NCBI GenBank assembly: GCA_023391635.1
Contig: JAEWAQ010000029.1
Location: 62,001 to 126,000 of the forward strand
From: Bacillota bacterium
Lineage (GTDB): Bacteria; Bacillota; Bacilli; Paenibacillales; Paenibacillaceae
DNA: 64,000 bases
Direction: 5' to 3'
Shown here piece after piece: positions 1 to 9,068 of this stretch (its first letter is position 1; every line of letters begins with the position of its first letter). Under the pieces are notes generated by a model, which saw only the letters and a program-made list of their open reading frames with translations, was not told the origin of the DNA and made no database searches. A program made the position numbers and the translations under genes.

Positions 1-696
1 GCGGAGCAAATATTCCGCCTTCCCGGCCGTCATCTTGAGTGCGGTCAGGTCCGCAGCTTGCACGCTGGCGATGCGCTCGGCCGTAGGAAAGACCCAATGC
101 CGGTTGCCATAGGCATCCGTCACGCTGCTGCCGAACGTTTCGATCAGCCGCCGCTTCAACGTGTACGCGAACGGCAGGTTGATCTGCTGCCCCAGAATCG
201 CCCACGCGACCGCTTCGAACAAGTCGGGCACGCCGACCAGCCGCAGCCCGCGGAACCGTGCGGCGGGATCTCGCAATAGCCCGTCGCGGGCCGCCAGCTC
301 ATAGAACGGTGCCAGATCCGTGTGCAAATCCAGCCATTCCGTTACATATTGCCTAATTTGTCTGACTGCCAATAATGCTTGTTCTTCTGCATCTGCCGAC
401 CTTTCCACGCCCATCGGTGCATCCGCCTGAACCGCCGCCGAAGCCGGATAGGATGAACGTGTATCGAGCTCGACCTCGACATTCAATCGATTGCCTGCCG
501 CCGATCGGATGCGGACGATCGGCCGCAGCTTGTCCGTGACCGGAATGCAGCGCGTCAGCGTCCCGTCAACGGCCGAGAACAGGCATTCGTTCGCGGAACG
601 AGCCAAGTAGGCGGTGACTTGTTCGAAGCGGAAGTCAGGCGGAACATCAAGCTGCAGTTTCAGGGGATGGTGCGCGCTCGAGGGGGCATACTTCAT
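1..696 (-). CDS. alkA: DNA-3-methyladenine glycosylase II (AlkA-type), 3' end beyond window
   Basis: Base-excision repair glycosylase that removes alkylated purines. Reading the minus strand from the ATG at 696 gives 232 codons that stay open to the window edge, so the C-terminus is missing. An AlkA-type N-terminal beta domain is followed near residue 150 by the hallmark stretch RFRGLRLVGVPDLFEAVAWA and then ILGQQIN, typical of AlkA just before the helix-hairpin-helix. The HhH and catalytic Asp expected in the family lie outside the window. The start is set by AAGGAG about 10 nt upstream. It diverges from the FAD oxidoreductase gene across a 268-bp gap in which I see no other gene. Family identity is firm; completeness cannot be judged. 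Confidence 0.88.
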   Translation of the reverse strand, partial: MKYAPSSAHHPLKLQLDVPPDFRFEQVTAYLARSANECLFSAVDGTLTRCIPVTDKLRPIVRIRSAAGNRLNVEVELDTRSSYPASAAVQADAPMGVERSADAEEQALLAVRQIRQYVTEWLDLHTDLAPFYELAARDGLLRDPAARFRGLRLVGVPDLFEAVAWAILGQQINLPFAYTLKRRLIETFGSSVTDAYGNRHWVFPTAERIASVQAADLTALKMTAGKAEYLLR

Positions 697-964
697 GTTT
701 GCGATCGTCTCCTTGTTCGAAGGACCGGTGCGAGTTCAGCCATTCGATCTGCTTAATGTCATTAACTTTCGTTATACCCGATCGTACGCAAGGTCCGCTT
801 TCCCGATCTTGCGATCTTGTTCCGTTAATTGGCATCGTCCGGACAGACGCTAATCTTCTACAAACGGTTTACGAAATCCGGGCATTCGTATAGTATAGTC
901 CATAGCCACTGAATACCGTCAATCGGCTGCATAGCAAGCCAGAAGGAGACGTCGTTATCCGATC

Positions 965-2473
965 ATGAAGAGACTCGCGTTCGTCTTGTTGTCCGCCGTT
1001 ATGACCGTATTCTACATAATTCCAACCGCGGGGGCAGCCCATGTCAGCGCGGAGGGCCGGTCGGACCAGCCTGATATTCTGATCATCGGCTCCGAGCTGG
1101 AAGGCATGTATCTGGCCCGTGCAGCGGCTGACGCAGGGCAGTCTGTCCAAGTGATCGATCCGCGGCCGAAGCCCGGCGGGCAATTGCTTGAAGGGGAAAT
1201 GCTGTTTCTCGACGAGCCGCTTGGCGACGGCGGAGAGGTGCTGCTGCAAGGCAAGGTTAAATCTTTGTTTGACGCATACAAGCGCGGCACGATCCGCAAG
1301 GCCGAACAATTTCGAAATTACTACAGCGAGTTAACGAAGGGTATTACGATCGAATCGGGCGTGACGCTGACCGGCATCGACGTCCGCCAGCAGCCCGACG
1401 CGACAGGACGTTTCGTGGAATCCGTGTCGTTTCGGACGCAGAACGGCCAGGAGCGGACCGTCTACCCCGGCTACGTCGTGGAGAACACCGATTATGCCGC
1501 GCTCACCTCGCAGCTCGGCTTGTCCCGCATACCCGGCATGGAGACCGTGTTCGGCCCCCCGGACGTCGACTCTCCCGACTATATGGCGGCAACGCTGATC
1601 ATGAAATTCAAGAACGTCGACTGGGGCGTATTTCAGCAGGAAGTCATGAAGCTGAGTAAACAAGAGCGAGAACTGAAATACGGCAGCGAAACGACAGTCA
1701 ACCCGACGTTCACGTGGGGCTTCGGCAAAGTAGGGGCGGGCTACGATTCCGGCACCGACCATTGGTTCCTGCGCGGGCTGAACACCGTGAATCAGCATGA
1801 CGGGGAAGTGCTGATCAATGCCTTGCTCGTCTATGGCATCGATCCGTCGGACGAAGCCGCCATTCGCACTGCCATAGCAGAAGGACGCGAGCAGACCGAC
1901 CGGATCTTGCCTTATTTGCGGCAGTCGCTGCCCGGCTGGTCCAAGGCGGAGATCAACGGATATCCGGACTACTTGTACATTCGCGATTACGATCGCTATG
2001 AGACCGAATACGTTCTGCAAGGCACGGACCTGATGAGCGGCCGCATGTTCTGGGACAATGTCAGCATTGGCGGCTACGAGATCGACTTGCAAGGAACGAT
2101 GTCCAGCAAATGGGGCTCCAGGCGCGGAAATCCGGACAAGTACGGCATGCCGCTGCGCTCGTTCCTGGTCAAGGGCTATGTCAACGTTATCGTCGCCGGC
2201 AAGAACGTCGGCGCTTCTGCCGTCGCCTACGGCAGCGCGCGCATCCAGGCGCAGACCGCGCTGGCGGCGGAGACGATCGGCCTGATGCTCGGGCGCATCG
2301 ACGGCAAGTATCGGCTGGCCGATATCACGCCTGCGCAAATGTCGGAGCTGCAGACGTGGGTCTTCGCGCAGCACGGGATCACGCTCACCGGCGTCAAAGC
2401 CGTGAACAAGCTCGGCGGCTTGTCGGAAGCGCAGAAGCAATCGTTCGATCAGGGCAAACTGGTCATTCCTTAA
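965..2473 (+). CDS. Exported FAD-dependent oxidoreductase
   Basis: Protein of 502 aa. Residues 1-25 look like a Sec signal peptide (MKR, hydrophobic core, then TAGAA). It is followed by a Rossmann FAD-binding fold with the degenerate dinucleotide motif IIGSELEGMYLA near residue 45 and an ADP-ribose-type acidic end, VIDPRPKPGG. The remainder resembles FAD_oxidored (PF12831)-type proteins. The C-terminal block VIVAGKNVGASAVAYGSARI is the usual second FAD contact. Substrate is unknown. AAGGAG lies 16 nt before the ATG, which is rather far, so the exact start is slightly uncertain. The MFS carrier begins 21 nt downstream, so the two are probably co-transcribed. A secreted Rossmann flavoenzyme is unusual because cofactor loading must occur before or after export. 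Confidence 0.8.
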   Translation: MKRLAFVLLSAVMTVFYIIPTAGAAHVSAEGRSDQPDILIIGSELEGMYLARAAADAGQSVQVIDPRPKPGGQLLEGEMLFLDEPLGDGGEVLLQGKVKSLFDAYKRGTIRKAEQFRNYYSELTKGITIESGVTLTGIDVRQQPDATGRFVESVSFRTQNGQERTVYPGYVVENTDYAALTSQLGLSRIPGMETVFGPPDVDSPDYMAATLIMKFKNVDWGVFQQEVMKLSKQERELKYGSETTVNPTFTWGFGKVGAGYDSGTDHWFLRGLNTVNQHDGEVLINALLVYGIDPSDEAAIRTAIAEGREQTDRILPYLRQSLPGWSKAEINGYPDYLYIRDYDRYETEYVLQGTDLMSGRMFWDNVSIGGYEIDLQGTMSSKWGSRRGNPDKYGMPLRSFLVKGYVNVIVAGKNVGASAVAYGSARIQAQTALAAETIGLMLGRIDGKYRLADITPAQMSELQTWVFAQHGITLTGVKAVNKLGGLSEAQKQSFDQGKLVIP

Positions 2474-2494
2474 TCGGACATGGGAGGATTCCAC

Positions 2495-3790
2495 TTGCAA
2501 GATCTGGAAATGGCAGAGCAATCGTCGGTTCGGAAGCGGCTTCCGCTTCGGACCGGCTTTTTTTACGGATGGTGGATGGTCGCGGTCGCCGGGCTCGGCA
2601 TCTTTTTCTCGGGACCCGGCCAGACGTTTTCTAATGCCGTATTCATCGAATCGTACATTCGGGATTTTGATCTGGACCGCACGACGGTGTCATCCATCTA
2701 CTCGGCGGCCACATTGACATCCGGCTTGCTGCTGTTCCTTATCGGCCGCCTTATGGATCGGCTCGGGCGCAGAATCATGCTGACCGCCGTTGCGCTAATG
2801 CTCGGCCTGGCGTGTTGGTACAATAGCTTCGTCGCCGGACCAATCATGTTGTTCGCCGGGTTTTTCATGGTTCGTTATTTCGGCCAAGGCTCGATGACGC
2901 TCATTCCGAACACGCTCGTGTCCCAATGGTTCATCAAGTATCGCGGACGGGCGCTCAGCTTCGCCAGTCTCGGCGGCTTGCTCGGAGCGGCTTGCTTCCC
3001 GCCGGTGATCAACGTGCTGATTGACGGTTACGGCTGGCAGGTGACATGGCGCCTGCTCGGTACCGCGCTGATCGTCTTGTTCGTGCCACTGGCCTGGTAC
3101 TTTGTCCGCAATCGGCCGGAGGACCTCGGCTTGCGGCCGGACGGCGCCGCCGCCGCCGTTGCAACCGATGGCGGCAAGCCTGACGCAGCCGTGGAGGAAG
3201 ACAGCTGGACGCTGTCCGAAGCGGTGCGTACTCGTGCGTTCTGGCTCATCCTGATTTGCGGCGCCGTACCGGCCGCCGTCTACACCGGCATCACGTTCCA
3301 GATTTTCTCGATTTTCGGCAACCAGGGCATCGACCGTACGACTACAGCTTTCGTGCTCAGCCTGATTCCGCTCGTCAGCTTCGGCTGTTCGCTCGTCAGC
3401 GGGTTCGTCGTCGAGCGGGTCAACGTCTCGCGAATGCTGGCCCTGACGCTCCTGCTGAACGTCGCCGCTCCGCTGCTGCTTCTGTTGGCGCATTCGTATG
3501 CCGTCGTCGTTTTGTTCGCGGTGTCCTGGGGCGTAGCCCAAGGGTTCTTGAACGTCCCGATGGGCGTCATCTGGCCGAACTACTTCGGGCGCAAGCACCT
3601 GGGCAGCATCCAGAGCGTCACGACGACAGCGATGGTCATCGGTTCGGCGCTCGGTCCGATCCCGTTCGGCTGGGCTTACGACCGCTTCGGCAGCTACGAT
3701 GTCATGCTGCTGGCTTCGGTCGCGATATGGCTGATCGCAGCCGTGCTGGCGCTGCTCGCGGCGCCGCCCCGCAGAGCCGCCGGTTCTTGA
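2495..3790 (+). CDS. MFS transporter (oxalate/formate-antiporter-like)
   Basis: Polytopic carrier of 431 aa with about 12 hydrophobic segments. The N-terminal FFYGWWMVAVAG and the loop-2/3 motif GRLMDRLGRRIM are typical of the major facilitator superfamily, closest in style to the OFA and monocarboxylate branch. A charged central loop at about residues 210-230 (Ala- and Asp-rich) separates the two halves. I place the start at TTG 2495, seven nt after GGGAGG; an ATG at 2480 in the same frame would put the ribosome site inside the gene. Its position 21 nt after the FAD oxidoreductase suggests it imports or exports that enzyme's substrate or product (inference). Substrate cannot be read from sequence. 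Confidence 0.85.
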   Translation: MQDLEMAEQSSVRKRLPLRTGFFYGWWMVAVAGLGIFFSGPGQTFSNAVFIESYIRDFDLDRTTVSSIYSAATLTSGLLLFLIGRLMDRLGRRIMLTAVALMLGLACWYNSFVAGPIMLFAGFFMVRYFGQGSMTLIPNTLVSQWFIKYRGRALSFASLGGLLGAACFPPVINVLIDGYGWQVTWRLLGTALIVLFVPLAWYFVRNRPEDLGLRPDGAAAAVATDGGKPDAAVEEDSWTLSEAVRTRAFWLILICGAVPAAVYTGITFQIFSIFGNQGIDRTTTAFVLSLIPLVSFGCSLVSGFVVERVNVSRMLALTLLLNVAAPLLLLLAHSYAVVVLFAVSWGVAQGFLNVPMGVIWPNYFGRKHLGSIQSVTTTAMVIGSALGPIPFGWAYDRFGSYDVMLLASVAIWLIAAVLALLAAPPRRAAGS

Positions 3791-3849
3791 ACGCGACCGC
3801 GGATTGACGTATACTGGTAATCGCCAATAGATATGTGAGGAGCCTGAAC

Positions 3850-4782
3850 ATGGAACAAACGTTGATTTTCGGACACAAGAACCCGGACACCGACACGATT
3901 TGCTCGGCGATCGCGTATGCAGAGTTGAAGAAGGCGCTCGGTCAGCAGGTCGAGGCGGTGCGCCTGGGCGAAGTGAACGGCGAGACGCAATATGCGTTGG
4001 ACAAGTTCGGCGTGCAGGCGCCGCGCCTGATCGAGAAGGCGGCGGGCGAAGCCAAGCACGTCATTCTCGTCGACCATAACGAGCGTCAGCAGAGCGTTGC
4101 CGACATCGATCAGGTCAAAGTTGTCGAAGTCATCGACCATCACCGCATCGCCAATTTCGAGACGGCGGGCCCGCTGTATTATCGCGCCGAGCCGGTCGGC
4201 TGCACGGCGACGATCCTGAACAAGCTGTACAAGGAGAACGGCGTGGCGATCCGCAAGGACATCGCCGGCCTGATGCTGTCCGCCATCATTTCCGATTCTT
4301 TGCTCTTCAAGTCCCCGACGTGCACGGATGAAGACGTCGCCGCCGCTCGCGAGCTTGCAGCCATCGCCGGCGTGGACGCCGATTCCTACGGCCTGGCCAT
4401 GCTGAAAGCCGGAGCCGACCTGAGCGACAAGACGATCGCACAGCTTATCTCTCTGGATGCCAAGGAATTCAATATGGGCGGAGCGAAGGTCGAGATCGCG
4501 CAAGTGAACGCTGTCGACGTGAATGACGTGCTGAGCCGTCAGGCTGAGTTGGAAGATGCGCTGAACGGCATTATCGCCGCCAAGGGGTTGGACCTGCTCC
4601 TGTTCGTCGTCACCGACATTCTGAACAACGACTCGATCGGCATCGCGCTTGGCGCCAAGCAGGCCACGGTCGAGAAGGCGTACAACGTGAGGCTGGAGAA
4701 CAATAAGGCGCTGCTGAAGGGTGTCGTGTCCCGCAAATCGCAGATCGTGCCGGTATTGACCGAGGCTTTCAACAGCCTGTAA
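3850..4782 (+). CDS. ppaC: Manganese-dependent inorganic pyrophosphatase (family II)
   Basis: Hydrolyses pyrophosphate to phosphate in the cytoplasm, pulling biosynthetic reactions forward. The 310-aa length fits family II enzymes. DHH-family metal motifs are intact: GHKNPDTD at residues 8-15, VDHNE near 77, the DHH triad in VIDHHRIANF near 98, and the C-terminal SRKSQ substrate motif with its RK pair. The start is ATG 3850, preceded by GTGAGGAG; an upstream in-frame GTG overlaps that ribosome site and is rejected. It stands alone and ends at a hairpin at 4801-4839. No anomalies. Confidence 0.97.
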   Translation: MEQTLIFGHKNPDTDTICSAIAYAELKKALGQQVEAVRLGEVNGETQYALDKFGVQAPRLIEKAAGEAKHVILVDHNERQQSVADIDQVKVVEVIDHHRIANFETAGPLYYRAEPVGCTATILNKLYKENGVAIRKDIAGLMLSAIISDSLLFKSPTCTDEDVAAARELAAIAGVDADSYGLAMLKAGADLSDKTIAQLISLDAKEFNMGGAKVEIAQVNAVDVNDVLSRQAELEDALNGIIAAKGLDLLLFVVTDILNNDSIGIALGAKQATVEKAYNVRLENNKALLKGVVSRKSQIVPVLTEAFNSL

Positions 4783-4800
4783 TTCCGACGCCGCGCATGG

Positions 4801-4839
4801 GACCGTTCGGGGAGCATCGTTTGCCCTGGCGGTCTTTTT
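4801..4839 (+). terminator. Probable intrinsic terminator after ppaC
   Basis: GACCG at 4801 pairs with CGGTC at 4830, with further GC-rich pairing inside, followed by five Ts. It lies 19 nt after the ppaC stop. The loop is long, so stability is moderate. Confidence 0.6.
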
Positions 4840-4965
4840 ACTGTTTCTAAATAAAGGAATGTCATCGCCGAAGCATCGCTCAGCAACGATTTCCATGTTC
4901 ACAGCGTTATACATATACAACTATTTTTCGCGCAAGGTGGGATGGAGGAGTTGGCAATTAGCACA

Positions 4966-6519
4966 ATGAAGAGATGGATCGCCGGGACGATCGCGCTGCT
5001 GCTCGGATTCGGGTTGTTCGCAGCAAGCGGGACCGCCGCCGAATCCGCCAAGGAAATTCGCATTTATCTGGATCAAGTTCGGATCAAGAGCGAGGATGCA
5101 GCCCCGTATATCGTGCCGGAGGTGAACTTGACGATGGTGCCGGTGCGGGTGATTAGCGAAGGGCTGGGCGCGGCCGTCGATTGGCAGGCAGCTGCGAAGA
5201 TCGTGACGGTGACGAAAGATGGCGTGCGCATCGTGATGAAGATCGGTCAGAAAACGGCGACGGTCGGCGGAAAACAGGTGGCTTTGGATGCCCCGGCCGC
5301 ATTGAAAAACAGCCGGACGATGGTGCCGCTCAGGTTCGTCAGCGAAAGTTTGGGCTTAAGAGTCGATTGGAAGCCGGATACGAAGGAAATCTATTTATCG
5401 AAACCGGTATTGGAGGAAACACAGATGCGGGGAGCTTGGATTTCCACGGTGTTCAATCTGGATTGGCCGTCCGCCAAGTCCTACGGTTCGCCGGATAAGC
5501 AGAAACAGGAATATGCCGACATGCTGGATTCTTTGAAAGCGATGGGGATCAACACCGTGTTCGTGCAAGTAAGGCCGGCGGGGGATGCGCTGTACCCGTC
5601 GAAGCTCGTGCCCTGGACAAAGTATCTGACCGGCACGCAAGGCAAGGATCCGGGCTACAACCCGCTTGCCGATCTCATCGAGGAGACGCATCGGCGGGGA
5701 ATGGAGTTTCACGCCTGGTTCAACCCGTTCCGCGCGGACACGGATGATAAGACGGACGATCTGGCCGCGAATCATGCCGCGGTGCAGCATCCGGATTGGG
5801 TCGTCAAGGACGGCGGCAAGCTGATTTTCAACCCCGGCATTCCGGCCGTTCGGCAGCACGTGATCGATGCCGTGATGGAAGTCGTGAACAATTACGCGAT
5901 TGACGGTGTTCATCTGGACGATTATTTCTATCCAGACGACAGCTTCGCCGACGATGCGGCTTTCCGTGCCTATAATCCGAAGAAGATCAAGAATAAGGGA
6001 GATTGGCGGCGGGACAACGTCAACGATTTCGTCCGCCGACTCGGCGAGGAGATTCATGCGGCCAAGCCGGAGCTTACCTACGGCATCAGCCCGTTCGGGG
6101 TATGGCGCAATCAGGCGGACGATCCGACCGGATCGGCCACGAAGGCGAGCGTCTCCGCTTACGACGATATGAGCGCGGACGCGAGAGCATGGATCCGGGG
6201 CGGCTGGATCGATTACATCATGCCGCAGATTTACTGGAGCCGTGGCTTTGCGGCAGCCGACTATGACACGCTGGTCAAGTGGTGGGCGCGCGAAGTGGAC
6301 GGCACCCGCGTCAAGCTGTACATCGGGCACGCGTCGTACAAGCTCGGAACGAAGGAAGCGGGATGGCAAACGTCGGATGAGATAATTAGCCAATTGCGCT
6401 TTAACGAGGCATTCCCGCAGGTGGCAGGGGACGTGTTCTTTCGAGCCGCGCATCTGCTTGGCAACCCGCTCGGCCTTGTGCCGAAGCTGCGCAGTTACTA
6501 CGGTGTAGGCGAACCGTAA
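4966..6519 (+). CDS. Secreted GHL10-type glycoside hydrolase with copper-amine-oxidase-like N-terminal domain
   Basis: Protein of about 517 aa. Residues 1-26 form a signal peptide. Residues 30-145 form a copper-amine-oxidase-like stalk domain (PF07833), visible as two halves ending in TMVPVRVISEGLGA and TMVPLRFVSESLGL. From residue 150 a family-10-like glycosyl hydrolase (PF02638, DUF187) begins with RGAWISTVFNLDWPS, followed by INTVFVQVRPAGDALYPS, EFHAWFNPFR, GVHLDDYFYP and YIMPQIYWSR. In this family such enzymes act on cell-wall or extracellular polysaccharide, but the substrate is not defined. GGAGGAG lies 15 nt upstream of ATG 4966; ATG 4942 is an alternative with poor spacing. It is monocistronic, and the 51-bp repeat array begins 37 bp downstream. 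Confidence 0.88.
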   Translation: MKRWIAGTIALLLGFGLFAASGTAAESAKEIRIYLDQVRIKSEDAAPYIVPEVNLTMVPVRVISEGLGAAVDWQAAAKIVTVTKDGVRIVMKIGQKTATVGGKQVALDAPAALKNSRTMVPLRFVSESLGLRVDWKPDTKEIYLSKPVLEETQMRGAWISTVFNLDWPSAKSYGSPDKQKQEYADMLDSLKAMGINTVFVQVRPAGDALYPSKLVPWTKYLTGTQGKDPGYNPLADLIEETHRRGMEFHAWFNPFRADTDDKTDDLAANHAAVQHPDWVVKDGGKLIFNPGIPAVRQHVIDAVMEVVNNYAIDGVHLDDYFYPDDSFADDAAFRAYNPKKIKNKGDWRRDNVNDFVRRLGEEIHAAKPELTYGISPFGVWRNQADDPTGSATKASVSAYDDMSADARAWIRGGWIDYIMPQIYWSRGFAAADYDTLVKWWAREVDGTRVKLYIGHASYKLGTKEAGWQTSDEIISQLRFNEAFPQVAGDVFFRAAHLLGNPLGLVPKLRSYYGVGEP

Positions 6520-6556
6520 GCGGAGCAGGCGATTTGGTGTTCGAACGCTGCGGCGC

Positions 6557-7014
6557 GAAAGTGGCATTCAGCGCTAAGTTGCCCGGCGAAGTCGGGTAAC
6601 TCGCGGGAAAAGTAGCTCACAGCGCCGAATTACCTAACGATGCTGGGTAATTCACGGGAAAAGTAACTTCCCGCTAAGAATTACCAGACGAAGTTGGGTA
6701 ACTCGCGAGAAAGGTAGCACACAGCGCCGAATTACCCAATGATGTTGGGTAACTCGCGGGAAAAGTAACTTCCAGCGAAGAATTACCAGACGAAGTTGGG
6801 TAACTCGCGAGAAAGGTAGCACACAGCGCCGAATTACCCAACAATGCTGGGCAATTCACGGGAAAAGTAACTTCCAGCGAAGAATTACCTGACGAAGTTG
6901 GGTAACTCGCGAGAAAGGTAGCACACAGCGCCGAATTACCCAACAATGCTGGGTAATTCCCGGGAAAAGTAACTTCCAGCGAAGCATTACCCGGTGAAGT
7001 TGGGTAACTCAGGA
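6557..7014. repeat. Intergenic tandem array, nine 51-bp units in alternating A/B types
   Basis: Nine head-to-tail units start at 6557, 6607, 6658, 6709, 6760, 6811, 6862, 6913 and 6964. All are 51 bp except the first (50 bp). Each carries an imperfect palindrome, TTACCCA followed after about 9 nt by TGGGTAA. Units 3, 5, 7 and 9 (GTAACTTCCAGCGAAG) alternate with units 2, 4, 6 and 8 (GTAGCACACAGCGCCG), so the higher-order repeat is 102 bp. The array fills most of the 628-bp gap between the GHL10 gene and the M42 peptidase. There are no unique spacers, so it is not CRISPR. The unit length is divisible by three, which leaves a false open frame on the minus strand. Confidence 0.93.
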
Positions 7015-7147
7015 GAACGACGCGAAGCCGCAGATAAAGTCAAGTACGCTCATTTCGGCAGTATGCAGCAGGTTAGCGGAATTAGGCGTGGTTGGTGGAA
7101 TGTGGTACACTGGCAGTAACGAAAGCGCCTGAAAGGTGATGACCTGC

Positions 7148-8371
7148 TTGACCGGAACTGCGCGGCTGCAGCCTGAGTTGAATCGAAAATATATGGTCGA
7201 TGTGCTGGGACGGCTGCTCGCCATACCGAGCCCGAGCGGCTACTGCCGCGACATCATGACTTATGTGGCCGAGGAAGTGCGACGGTTCGGATTTGCGCTG
7301 GAATGGACACCCAAGGGCAACGGGATCGTGTCGATTCCCGGTCAGCGTCCGGCTGAGGAGGATGCAATCGCGAAAGCTGCAACATTCGATGCTTTATCGG
7401 ATGCTGTTTCGCAGCCTTCCGGCTCGCCCGATACCGTATCACTGAATGCTTATTCGCCGCATACCGACCCTCAGAATAGTTCCTCGCCGGGCCCCGTTCC
7501 GCAAGCCGCGGCAAGTGCAGGCACGCTCGGCCTATCCGCGCACGTGGACACGCTTGGCGCGATGGTTCGCGCTGTGAAGCCGAACGGCAGCATCCGCTTC
7601 ACGGCGATCGGCGGCTACGCGATGCAGACCGTGGAAGGCGAATATTGCCTGATCCATACACGAGACGGGCGTAAATACGAAGGAACCGTTCTATCGACCA
7701 AGCCGTCAGTGCACGTGTACGACGATGCCCGCGACTGGAAGCGGGAAGAGGCGAACATGGAAATCCGCATCGACGAACGGACGAGCTCGAAAGAAGAGAC
7801 GATCCAGCTCGGGATCGGCGTCGGCGACATTATCTCCTGGGATCCGCGGACGCGCATTCTGGACAACGGATGGATCAAATCCCGCCACCTGGACGACAAG
7901 GCGGGCGTGGCCGCATTACTCGGCTTGCTGGAGTGGCTGCACCGGACCGGGACGACGCCTCCGCGCGCCGTGAAGCTCATTATTTCCACCTACGAGGAAG
8001 TCGGCCACGGCGCCGCCAGCCTGCCCGCGGACATCACGGAGCTCATCGCCGTCGACATGGGCGCGATCGGCGACGACCTGTCGGCGACCGAGCGCGATGT
8101 GTCGATCTGCGCCAAAGACTCGTCCGGCCCTTACGATTACGAGATGACCTCCAAGCTGATCGCGCTGGCGAGGCGCGAAGGCATCCCGCACGCCGTCGAC
8201 ATCTACCCGCATTACGGGTCCGACGCGTCAGCCGCGCTGCGCGGGGGCAGCAACATCCGGGCAGCGCTCGTCGGACCGGGCGTCCATGCTTCGCATGGCA
8301 TGGAGCGGACGCATGCGGATGCGATCGCCGGCACGGCCGCCTTGCTGCTGGCCTATCTGCTCGAATCGTAA
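7148..8371 (+). CDS. M42 family metallopeptidase (aminopeptidase/endoglucanase-M type)
   Basis: Probable di-metal cytoplasmic aminopeptidase of 407 aa. Co-catalytic ligands are visible in order: SAHVDTLG (His, Asp), DDKAGVAALL, the catalytic Glu pair in TYEEVGHGA, AVDMGAIG, and a late HASHGMERTH. The active-site region HYGSDASAA is also typical. Compared with usual M42 proteins it carries a Ser/Pro/Ala-rich insertion at about residues 65-115 that looks disordered. The start is placed at TTG 7148, seven nt after AAAGGTGAT; upstream GTG/ATG codons overlap this ribosome site. Family is firm; substrate preference is not known. Confidence 0.92.
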   Translation: MTGTARLQPELNRKYMVDVLGRLLAIPSPSGYCRDIMTYVAEEVRRFGFALEWTPKGNGIVSIPGQRPAEEDAIAKAATFDALSDAVSQPSGSPDTVSLNAYSPHTDPQNSSSPGPVPQAAASAGTLGLSAHVDTLGAMVRAVKPNGSIRFTAIGGYAMQTVEGEYCLIHTRDGRKYEGTVLSTKPSVHVYDDARDWKREEANMEIRIDERTSSKEETIQLGIGVGDIISWDPRTRILDNGWIKSRHLDDKAGVAALLGLLEWLHRTGTTPPRAVKLIISTYEEVGHGAASLPADITELIAVDMGAIGDDLSATERDVSICAKDSSGPYDYEMTSKLIALARREGIPHAVDIYPHYGSDASAALRGGSNIRAALVGPGVHASHGMERTHADAIAGTAALLLAYLLES

Positions 8372-8480
8372 GCTGAGCCGATGCAACAAGCAGCGCATAT
8401 CGGTCCGTTCAAGGAAAAGGAATCATTCATCCCTATCAACAAGCGGCGTCAAACATAGTCGTTCGAGGAATGATCTGGCA

Positions 8481-9062
8481 ATGGAATCGGCAATGGCATT
8501 GAATTTCCGCACGTCTACCCATCTCGATAAGCCGGATTGGCCTGCTGCGTTAGCGCTGTACCACCGATCGTTCCCGGAGGGCCGCAAGCCGGACGCGATT
8601 GTGGCGGGTATGTTCGCCAAGGGAATGAGCGAGCTGCATACCGCAACCGTTGAAAGCAGCGGGGAACTTGCGGCAATGGCCGTCACCGGCGTTATCCCGG
8701 CTGCGGGCCTCCTGCTGATCGATTATCTTGCGGTGCAGGAGCACCTGCGGGGCAACGGGATCGGCCGGCTGTTCGTTCACTATATCGCCGATTGGGCGCG
8801 AGTCGAGATGCGCTTGTCGGGGATGCTGCTCGAAGCCGAAGCCGAACCGGGCGCGGACAACGAGCGGCGCATCCGCTTTTGGGAGCGGTGCGGCTTCGTT
8901 CTCACCGATTATGTCCACCGCTACAAATGGGTGCCGGAGACGTACCGCGCCATGTATATGCCGTTCGGCGACGGGATGTCGTTGCGAGCCCAAGCGCAAG
9001 ATGGAGGACGTTCGCTGTTTCGTCACATCGAAGCATTTCACAAGCAAGCATTCGCGAGGTGA
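8481..9062 (+). CDS. GNAT family N-acetyltransferase
   Basis: Protein of 193 aa. The core YLAVQEHLRGNGIGRLFVHY (about residues 83-102) contains the acetyl-CoA-binding R/Q-x-x-G-x-G/A signature. It is followed by a strand and the FWERCGF motif near residue 135 that is common in this fold. The acceptor is unknown. ATG 8481 follows GAGGA by about 11 nt. The gene leads a short run with yqkE (6 nt downstream) and the UPF0173 hydrolase, probably one transcript. Confidence 0.88.
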   Translation: MESAMALNFRTSTHLDKPDWPAALALYHRSFPEGRKPDAIVAGMFAKGMSELHTATVESSGELAAMAVTGVIPAAGLLLIDYLAVQEHLRGNGIGRLFVHYIADWARVEMRLSGMLLEAEAEPGADNERRIRFWERCGFVLTDYVHRYKWVPETYRAMYMPFGDGMSLRAQAQDGGRSLFRHIEAFHKQAFAR

Positions 9063-9068
9063 AGGATC

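Noticed and set aside
3804..3832. TTGACG-17-ATAGAT as a ppaC promoter
   Set aside because: Transcription would begin only about 11 nt before the start codon, inside the ribosome site, so it is unlikely to be functional.
6674..6946. 90-aa minus-strand frame with a periodic 17/34-residue pattern
   Set aside because: It lies wholly inside the 51-bp array; because 51 is divisible by three, the repeat keeps one frame open. No ribosome site or unique sequence supports coding.
6557..7014. CRISPR array
   Set aside because: Units are contiguous and similar along their whole 51 bp, with no unique spacers, and no cas genes are present.
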